Program-made: the position numbers and the translations under genes
Shown: one piece after another, positions 55,441 through 64,000 of the stretch
Layout of the letters: each line of letters starts with the position of its first letter
Numbering within the stretch: position 1 is the stretch's first letter
Notes under the pieces: generated by a model
Told to the model about the DNA's origin: nothing
Databases searched by the model: none
The model's input: only the letters and a program-made list of their open reading frames with translations
Assembly: GCA_003049465.1 (NCBI GenBank)
Contig: PYSS01000062.1
Span: 124,001-188,000 of the forward strand
Reading direction: 5' to 3'
DNA: 64,000 bases
From: Magnaporthiopsis rhizophila
Lineage: Eukaryota > Ascomycota > Sordariomycetes > Magnaporthales > Magnaporthaceae

Positions 55441-57812
55441 CTGCGGCCTGGCCGTCGTATGCGTTTGTGTGCGTACGCGTGGGAGCGTATATACCAGCAG
55501 GTATCGTGCTTTGTGTTTTTAAGACGTGGGTGTGAATGTGGGTGTGGGTGCGGGTGTAAGTGCCCGACTATGGGTTCTATATGTCGTCGTTATTCCAAAG
55601 GGAGAGAAGCATGGACGATGGGCGATGTGCAGTAGTATGAGCCGTGTGGTCCAGGTATAGATGGAAGGGAACAGCGTTGCAAGGCGAGTAAATCAACCAA
55701 GTCTGGGGAGAAGGAGTGGAAGCTAAAAGGCAAGTTGAACAAGTGAGAAAAAATAAAAAGCAAGAAAGAAAGTGCAAAAAGAAGAACAAGATGCAAAAGG
55801 GGGTATGTATGGCGTCTGTGATGGGAGAACAAGAAAAAAAAAAGCAAATCAAATCGAAAGGATTTTAACCCTCTCTTCGTCTCTCCGCCCTCTCTTTTTT
55901 TTCACTTTTTTTTTCGCTAGACCGCGCTGGCCGGTGCAGTGCAGCAGTGCGTGGGCTGGTGTAAGTGGTGGTTCCCTCCCACCCCTGGTCGGGGATTGGC
56001 GCCCCAGTTCGCGCGCTGAAAGGTTCCCCGCTAGATGGGACGTGGGTCGTGTGTGCGGTCTTGAGCAGCAGGCAGTGGGCGCGCAGGGTGCAAGGGTTTG
56101 TGGTGCCGGGGCGAGGGCCTGGCTGGCTGGGGTGAAACAGGACGTGGGGAAGCACCGGAAGCGGGGTTTGCAGTGGTGACCAAGACGACGAGGGTGGAGG
56201 GCCAGGAGGCCAGGGCCAGGGCCAGGATCGGGACCGGGCTTGTGCAGCCACTGCAGGCTGGGCGACTGTGCTGGTTGGTGTGCTGCCTGCAGTGTGCTGT
56301 GCTGCGGTGGTGGTGGTGGTGGTGGTTGTGCAGCTGCTATGTGCAAGTATTCTCAGTGATCATGCGCCGCCCCGGCCTGATTGGCCCAGCCGTGCCAGGG
56401 CTTGCTGTACAGCGAGTGTCGAGGTAGGTTGTGCTCGTACTTGTGCTCAAGTGCTGCCACAGGACGAAAAAAAAAAAAAAGTCGAATGCAGGATGATGCA
56501 GCCACCAACCACCAGAGACGGTGGCGAATATGACGAAAGGAGAGACTTCTCTGGCTACGGTATTTCCCTTCTGTCCTGCTCTGCTAACATCAGACGTTGA
56601 GACGATTTCTGATCTTATGCGGGCTAACGCCAGAGAGTGGTGCCAGGTGACCCCAAATTTGCGATCAGCTCTTGGGGGAAATGTCGTAATGGCGTCGGGT
56701 TTTCTTGGCCGAGGAATTGCTCTTTCCCTTGTTTGTGTTTCCGTTATATCTGCTGCCGTTTCTTTGTTTTGTGCTGTGCTCGGGGGCTTTTTGTCCTAAT
56801 CTTGTTTTTCTTGACCGGCTGCCTTTCGTTCCTTCTTGTTCCTTTTTTTTTTTTTGTTATGCTATGCAGGCTCCCGAATCGGTCGATCCACCAAGCGGCA
56901 CGGCAATCAGTCGGATCATCGACTATGTGGAGTTGGCTGCTATTTTGGCCTTGACTCTCCACGTTGCGGGCGTTGGGCACTGACGACGGTCGATCACGGC
57001 CGGACTGAGATGGACGGGCGGTACGCGGAGATTTGGTGGCCGATCGGTGGTGAGGGGACTGGCACACACAAACGCTGGAACTCTCCGTTGATCGGCAAGG
57101 CTAATCCCGGCCGAGGCTGCTGGAGGGCCGTTCTCGGATCCAGGGATTACTGCTTGCGATGAGGATGGTTGCGGCGGTGGTGGTACAGTGGCACAGGGTC
57201 ACTTAGTCCTAGTCAACTAGTATCAGGTACGCTCGGTGCTGGCGGCTCGATGCGTTGGCGTCGGACGGCGAGGACACCAGCGAGAGGCGGCTGCTGGGGT
57301 CGGTCGTGGTGGTATTGTGAGTGTTGGTCGATAATGGGGCGTGGACCGGATCGTCTGGACTGATTGGCTGATATTACGGTACCTGTTCGTCTGGCTCTCA
57401 ACCAACCAGAGATTGTTCGAGAAGTGGCAGAAAAAGAGAGAAGTCGGACGAGGCTCGGAAACGAGGAGGAAGGGCCCCAGACAAGCGTATATAAATATGA
57501 GGGAGGCCTGGCGTATGATGGATGACTCTTCGCTTCCAAAAAGCGGTTTGGCCTTGGTTGGCGTGATCGCGGGTCCCGCCCCTCACCTCCAACTGTCCTG
57601 CCTGTCCCAGTCGCAGCCCATCCAGGTACCATCACTCAGGCCTGCCGCCTCGGACCAGGGTGGCTGGTTGGGTGGGTGTGAAGCAGGCGCCGGCCCACGT
57701 CCCTGGGTGGCTTTTCATAGTCGGCACTATGCCATGTATGTCTTGGGTCTTACGCCCAGTTGCCAGTCCATATGGGTACATGACGAGCGGTCGTTTTTCT
57801 CTTTTCTTTGCC

Positions 57813-57835
57813 TTTTTTTTTTTTTTTTTTTTTTT
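57813..57835. repeat. Poly-T homopolymer (23 nt)
   Basis: A T-run in gene-free DNA that ends in CAG, so it resembles a polypyrimidine tract and 3' splice site. No exon could be placed around it. Confidence 0.9.
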
Positions 57836-59954
57836 CAGCCTGCCCTGAAATTGTTGGGATTCCTTCGCACTACTCCTATTTCCGCATATTCCCCATTGCG
57901 CCCTTGTCTATTCCACTTTCGGCACTACTAACTGCTAGCGCCCCATTTTATGGACATCTTATCATTTCCTACAGAGAAACAACGTTTCAATGTCATAATT
58001 GGACTATCGCTCGGGGTCTGGTCGATACTAACCGTCACTCCTGACGTATTTGAAAGTCCGGTTTCGGAGGCGGGCTGGGAAAAGATAGCGAGGGCTGAGT
58101 GAGTAACACAGCAGGAAGAAAGGGGCCGAAAAAAAAAATTACCAGATATGAAAAAGATCAAGTTCATGACAAAGGACCAATCACATGGCACAAACGACAC
58201 CACCCCTGCGCTCGCTCAGCAGCTCAGCGCCACCAGTGATCCACTCCAGGTGCTCAAGATGGGCAAAGCAGCCTTGGCGGAAGCGCCCAAGGGTATCAAA
58301 AAATAATCCCAGAGCCCTGAGCGGCGGGAAGGAGACGGCGGTGAAGGGCAAAGTGGAGGAGGAGGGCTGATGTGGTGATTCTTTGTCAATGAAAATTTTT
58401 CCTTTGGTCTCGTTCTTGGGCCGCCAAATTTGGTTGGTTTGCTGGTTCTCGAGTGTGCTCGTTTGTGGAGGGCCAGGGTTGGTTGAAAGAAGGGGGGAAA
58501 AAAAATTGAGATGCATGGCTGGCCAGCTCGGCGCTACTCGTGCTGTGGGTGGACTTTGTGCTAGGCGAAGATGCACATTCCTACATGCTAATACTCACCC
58601 CCATGCCTGCGAGCGGGTTCCCGGATCCCAAGATCGACCGAATAGAATGGCAGAGTCGGAACACGGCCCCAGGACTGCACTGTAGGGCCACGAGCCGTGG
58701 CCGACATATGGGCAAAAGTGGACGGCCGGCTGCGCCGGTTGCCTCGCCCCGGGACGAGGGGAGGGCCAGACTGGACAGCGCGTGCGTGGGCGGTGGAGCG
58801 GCGTCTGAGTCTGTGGGCACTTGGCTGCAGAAGCAGAGAGCATGGAATCCCTGCGTGATCCTTTTAGTGCTTTGATGTTATCCCCAGGAATGGGTCCGTC
58901 AGAGGGTTTTTCTTGTTTTTATTATTATTATCTCTCTCTTTCTCCCTCTCGGCCTCGGACACTGTCGTTGTCCGGAGTGAGAGCTTCAGGGAATTCACAG
59001 ACCGGGAAAGACGGATGGCCGCAGAAATTGCTCCGCCCCGGCCGGTCCCGTACGCTCGTGTACATGTACGTCCACGCCTGGTCTCTATCCACCTGTACAT
59101 ATGCAAGGGAAGGGGCCTGGGTTGATGCAGTCCACGCACGCAGGCATGCGGGAGCCGCCTCGGCACAAATCATCAGGACACGCCAGGGGCCCGAGTGAGA
59201 AAAAAAAAAAAAAAAAAACGTGCTCAAAAAAACAGAAACAATTGGGAGGCTGGCTGTGCTCATGCCATCCAGGGATGCGGCCGGCTGAGGTTCGCTGCGG
59301 CGCAATGAGCAATGATCTAAGTCAATGACGGTGCATCGCCTTGACAGGTCCCGTCTTGTTAGCCAACGAGCCGGTGCGCGCACGTCAGGGGGAGCGGGGA
59401 GGGCTCGGCGGAGGGAGGGGTTGGTTGCACCGCCTTGGTCCATCATCTGCTATCGGCCTGCACGGCAAATGGCGACATCGCCAGCCAGGCTAGCTCGACC
59501 GGGATAGGGGTCGTTTGGTCGGCTGGTCGTTGCTCGTTGTTCGTTGTTTTTTTGCCGTGTTCGGGTTTTGCTTCTCAAAAACAGTACTCTGAAAAAGGCA
59601 CATACATGCAATTTTCGCTGAGTGGCCAAGACCCAAATCTGATCAGAAATGCCTGCCACATGCCCTACCGCCCCTCCTCTCATTTTGCTCGAATCTTGCA
59701 CCATCCTTCGCTCAAAGGCTAAGCACCGAGGGGAAGAAACAAGTGTAAATTGCCTCCTTGCTCGGTTCTCGGTTTTTCTTACCACATGGCCAAGCACCCA
59801 CATAAGGCATCAAAAAAAGAGATCCCTGACCAATTCCCAGCAGGCGTCTCTTCCCCACATTTTGGCCGCCCTGCTGACCCCCCAAAAGCTTGATCGCCAA
59901 TATGATGGGCTGAAAAGCTAGCGTTAAAAAGTCCATTTTGGCCTGGCTTTGCTT

Positions 59955-59959
<5 letters not shown>

Positions 59960-60013
<54 letters not shown>

Positions 60014-60032
60014 NTTTTTTTTTTTTTTTTTT
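59960..60032. repeat. Poly-T homopolymer with an uncalled base at 60014
   Basis: More than 70 nt of T broken by one N. This is likely a join or collapsed homopolymer in the assembly; the true length is unknown. Confidence 0.9.
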
Positions 60033-60798
60033 CCTTGGTTTCGCTGCTTCTCATTTCGGACCCCCGGCCTCCAGAGGAAAACAAAAGTCAAATGCGTGAT
60101 GCCCAGCTCACTGGTGCACAAGTCAGTCGACAAGCGCCAAAAGACTTTTCCAGAATTAACTCTGTACGGCAGGTAGGTATTGATGTGCAGGTGGCCCCCG
60201 TGCTCATGTTCTCTGGACCTCGTATCGCATCACCAGGCTAAACACAGCCGCAGCTCCCTTGCGTAATGCTGTCTCGGTCTCCATTGTCTTGGGCAGCCCA
60301 CCTCTCTCAAACACCCGTCAGCCTTGTTCCTGATACCTACAGGCGGCTCTCGACCGTCCACACGGTGTGATACCACTGTGCTTCTCCCCCAAGTATGTAC
60401 CGCTGACCCGATCTTTTCGGCGGGGTGGACTGACTGGCCAAAAGGGTGTCCCGAGACGGCATCATTTCCTCCTCCTCTGACATCTCTGCCTCGTCAGCAG
60501 GTGCGTGCGGCCGAGCAAGAGAAGAGGGGTAGCATAAAAAGCGAGGTACGGCGCAGAAAAGGGCGTGGGGGGTTTCATCCCGTCATTCCACCATGCCAGC
60601 CAGGAAAACAGGGAGCGGAATGAGTATCCTATCACATCTCGTCGGCAGGTTTGAACGGGACACAAGTGCCCAGCATGGCTGCGACGCAACGTATGTACAA
60701 TATGGCCGACCGACCGGGGTCCGGCCGCATGTGTGAGAGGGGCAGGCAATATTTCCAAGAGGTCGCCGTCGCCTCTCGCCTGTTGTTGCCCGCTGCCT

Positions 60799-60800
<2 letters not shown>

Positions 60801-60837
<37 letters not shown>
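60801..60837. repeat. Poly-T homopolymer (37 nt)
   Basis: An uninterrupted T-run in gene-free DNA, within about 800 bases of the longer T-run with the N. Confidence 0.95.
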
Positions 60838-62089
60838 CCTTTCTCCTCTTCCCCACGCACACACACATCACAGCCGAGCGCTTCGTCCAGTAGCATGTCC
60901 CCCATGGCGTTCCATTGCATGCTTCACGAGGCGCGGCTGGGTTGCGCCCTGCAGCATAGCTGGGCGCTGCCCCCGGGGGACCCCGGCCGCTGGTTGGTGG
61001 GCGCCGTGCCGGGGTGACGCCGACCCCATGCAACTAAACTTGATGGTCCAACTTGCAGTTGTGTCCGGAATAAGGCGAATCCTCCGTGCGCACAACACCT
61101 AGCCGCGACATTACCGAGCGGAGCAAGAAAACAGACTATTTGCCTGTCAAAAAAACTTTCTTTAGCACGGCCTGGGAGGAAGGATGAGGAGTAACTGTTT
61201 CGGAATGAGTGCGTGTGGGAGATGGATGCCAGCTAATAACAGAAACCATGGGCGAGCAGCGTTTGGTCTTGTCGCCCGGGTTGATCTTTCCATATCGAGA
61301 TTCGGCCGAGGATTGTCGTCCGGCAGGCAAAAGCAAAAAGGAGGGTCGGCTGTCGGCCTGCCTGGCTGACCCAAAAATATCGAAAGACTGGCACAGAGGA
61401 GAGAAGGCGCGCAAATGTGCATGTCTGCCTGCCTGCCACCCATGGGAAAAATCAGGACTGCCGACCCTGCCAGGGTTCCTCGGGATTTGCGTGTCAGGGT
61501 CTAAACCGGTATGCCGTCCGGCATGCCCATTTCGTCCGGTATGACATGACAGGTCGGCCGGCCGTGCAGCGGGCAATGTAATGTGCTGCTTGCTGCCCGC
61601 GTCGGTATTTTGCTCTACCGAGGTACCTGGCTATCCACCCTCCGTCTCTTTCCTGAATCGGCGGGCGTCATCTGCTGCCTTTACCTGCCCACCTCCACTA
61701 TCTATCAAGGTCCCACACTCTCCGAAATGCACACCTATATCTACGAGTGAAGTCCCCGGCAGGCAGAGTGAATGACCGTACACAGCCCAGATAACAACAT
61801 CTTAATGTTGCGGGGCTCGTGGTCAGAGGACCGCCACTCGGAGAGAGTAGTGCGGTTCGCGAAACGACCAACAGGAGTGGGCTGCTTTTTTAGTCCCGCC
61901 ATGGCCAAGGATGTCACACGGCCAACATTTCCGCTAGACGAGGATGAGGGATGAGTTGTGTCTCTTTTTTATGAATCGAATTGGATGGGCAGGCACACAG
62001 CGCGGACCCTGGCGCAAAAACGGGCCGATCGCTGCCCGTCACCACGTCCCGGAAAATCGGTCAGTACGTGATTTCCGAGCCTGGCAAAA

Positions 62090-62130
62090 GAAGAAGAAGA
62101 AGAAGAAGAAGAAAAAAAAAAAAAAAAAAA
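62090..62130. repeat. (AAG)n microsatellite running into poly-A
   Basis: About eight AAG units followed by an 18-nt A-run. Confidence 0.9.
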
Positions 62131-64000
62131 GACATGGGACTCCATGCTCTCTCATCATTTCTGCTATTGGTTGCGACCCCGTTGGCGCCAGGGGATGAGA
62201 GAGCATTCAGGGTCGACCGACCAAGGAAAATGCAACCCTAAGGTCCACCGGGTCGAGCGGCCAGTCTCGGCTTGTATCGCTTCGAAGGCGTGGGGGACAT
62301 CGCGTAACTTTCTATTTTCTTTCTCTCGTCTTCTTCTGGTCTTCCGTCTTTTGGTTCCATCAAGATAACGGGTGGTTTTGGGGCCTTGGTCAGGGAATTG
62401 TCCCACCGGTCCACACAGCTGCCGAAATTAACGGGCCTTCCTTACCTTCCTTCTCCATTTTGCTGGGCGCATTGGCCAGGAACATCCCACACGATGCCAT
62501 AACTCCTTGCAAGTATGTAAAACTGGCTATAAGCGAGCATACATCTTCCCATCGCAACCCGCCGCCATGCAATAACATGCAGGCAGCTATAGGTGTTCTC
62601 TCTCTCTCTCCAACGGCCTCTTCTCCTGTGTCCTCCTGGTGGTCATGGGTGCTGCAGGTACCCTGCAGTGGGCGTCGTCTCTTGACACCCCGCGTGATGG
62701 ATGGACGGGCCATCTTGCTTTTTTTCCCTGCTATCTTGAATTTTGCCAGAGACGCTAGCTACATACAACTTCACCGGGGCTTGGCATCCATCAGACAGGC
62801 AGATGCCGGCGACATAGCATTAATCGCCTCTTTTTCTTTCTTTATCGAGCCCGCCCCGCCTACATAGACGTGGGGATGTCCACTATCCCAAGGCAAATGC
62901 CGACTGGATGATCTCTTTGCCAAAAGAGGCATCATCTGGTACAAGGATAATGCGTGTTAGCTTGTGTATGTAGTTTGTGCACAGAGTATGGACAAGTACC
63001 GTGCTCACAGCCCGGCAGACAGACCGCTGTCACAACCTCTCGGCTCCAGTTCCTTATCAGACCGGACCCGCCGCTCCATCCTAGCGCTGTTTTCCCCGCT
63101 CAGAGGTGGCAGACAAAAAAACAAGGGAGCTCACTCACCGAGCCAGCCGGTTGCGCTCCTCAGCTCAGGGGTCCGGCAATCCAAGACGTCCAGACATCCA
63201 GACGCCCGGACGCTGCTGGCATCCGACATCCGGGGTCCCATCCGATCATGCCATTCTGGGTTACCAAGGGGAGGATTGAAGAGACCCTGCGTTTTCTTAG
63301 TGACGGCTTTTGCCGATGTCGGAGCGGTTGATCCATCGTGTTCGGATCGAATGAATCGAATCGACTTGATTTAGCATTAGGTGGTTCGTGATGAAGCTCC
63401 CGCCAAAAGACGCGAACGACCTGCGAGGTTGCGCCATCCATCAGACGGGGTCCCCTTTTTGACAAACCATTAGGATCCTGATTTCCTCCTCCCTTGACCA
63501 AAAAACCCCTTTGTGTGGTAGCCACTAGGGTTCATGATGCGTTGGATTCCGCCATCAGGGTGTCAATTGCTGCCATCAAGGTTGGCCAAGGGGCTTTGTG
63601 GTGTAAAAGTTGCAAATGTTACGTCAGAAATACTACAAACTGCACCCTTTATTTGCTGCACCAGACGCTCGTTGGCGGCGCCCTGCATTGAAAGGAGACA
63701 TGGGACGAGTATGCGAGGCCACTTGTCCGTCTGTCGATGAAAACTCAATGCCTGCCTAGGTTCTCACCCGTGCAAAGGCATCGAGGCGGCCATCTCCGCG
63801 CCTGCCCCCTCGACGGCCCGTGTTGGGATGGGAAGACCGGTGTATCTGCCACATGGCGGGAAATGGAATGGACGCCGGCCGCCTCGGAGGGCAGATATGG
63901 CCCAAGAGCGTTCCCGATAATTGCCACGCCATGTGCCGAGATGGAGGCGGACGACGCGCGCTGATAAGAGAACTCTGCCGGATCTAATGCATACACGAGA

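Larger units (their letters stand above)
55441..64000. other. 8.5-kb gene-poor region upstream of the Ecl1-like gene
   Basis: No gene supported to the window end. Frames are short, low in complexity, and mirror each other on both strands. Contents are simple repeats and homopolymers (57813-57835, 59201-59218, 59960-60032, 60801-60837, 62090-62130), CT- and GT-rich tracts, and occasional TATA-like sequences. Unlike the first 6 kb, base composition is normal, so this is not a RIP-decayed island. Confidence 0.55.

Noticed and set aside
59000..64000. Several 60-135-codon frames at the window end
   Set aside because: Low complexity, mirrored on the opposite strand, with no start context, domain or splice support.
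1..64000. tRNA genes, rRNA genes and CRISPR arrays
   Set aside because: By eye I found no tRNA B-box with a foldable partner, no rRNA stretch and no repeat-spacer array. A tRNAscan-SE run would settle the tRNA point.

Overview
This window is nuclear DNA of a filamentous ascomycete, most likely a Sordariomycete. Evidence: short spliceosomal introns (about 50-190 nt) with GTRNGT donors and CTAAC/CTGAC branch sites, fungal-type tRNA ligase, Rds3, Ecl1 and peroxin proteins, and an AT-rich block that looks decayed by repeat-induced point mutation (RIP). Gene models were spliced by hand from reading frames and splice signals. I saw no CRISPR array, rRNA, tRNA or prokaryotic operon.

1-6.3 kb: AT-rich island holding a stop-riddled Ty3/Gypsy element on the + strand (zinc knuckle, reverse transcriptase, RNase H, integrase, chromodomain), a less decayed LTR-like block at 5341-5974, and a homopolymer/N artefact at about 4.52-4.58 kb.

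6.3-13.7 kb: accessory genes typical of fungal self/non-self recognition. A C2H2 zinc-finger protein with TPR and HEAT-like C-terminus runs into the AT-rich island and appears truncated. Next are a divergent pair: a 287-residue protein I propose is gasdermin-like (minus) and an 863-residue protein with an intact subtilisin (S8) domain behind a DUF7580-like N-terminus (plus). The layout resembles the known fungal gasdermin/protease pairs such as HET-Q1/HET-Q2, and is the main finding.

14.3-49.3 kb: mostly conserved housekeeping genes: a small membrane protein, proteasome ATPase Rpt5, a DUF4870-like membrane protein, mitoribosomal uL10m, tRNA ligase Trl1, a RING/PHD (PHRF1-like) protein, mitoribosomal mL46, peroxin 26, a CAF1/PARN-type exonuclease with an in-frame stop, splicing factor Rds3/PHF5A, a pinin-like protein, a secreted epoxide-hydrolase-type enzyme, CRIPT and a Drs2-type P4-ATPase flippase. 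Rds3 and pinin, both splicing-related, are divergent neighbours.

49.3-64 kb: very gene-poor. The only gene I can support is an Ecl1-family zinc-binding protein (54.4-55.4 kb). The rest holds simple repeats, long homopolymers (one with an N at 60014) and copies of a palindromic TACCTAGGTAGGTA-type motif also seen in other intergenic regions.
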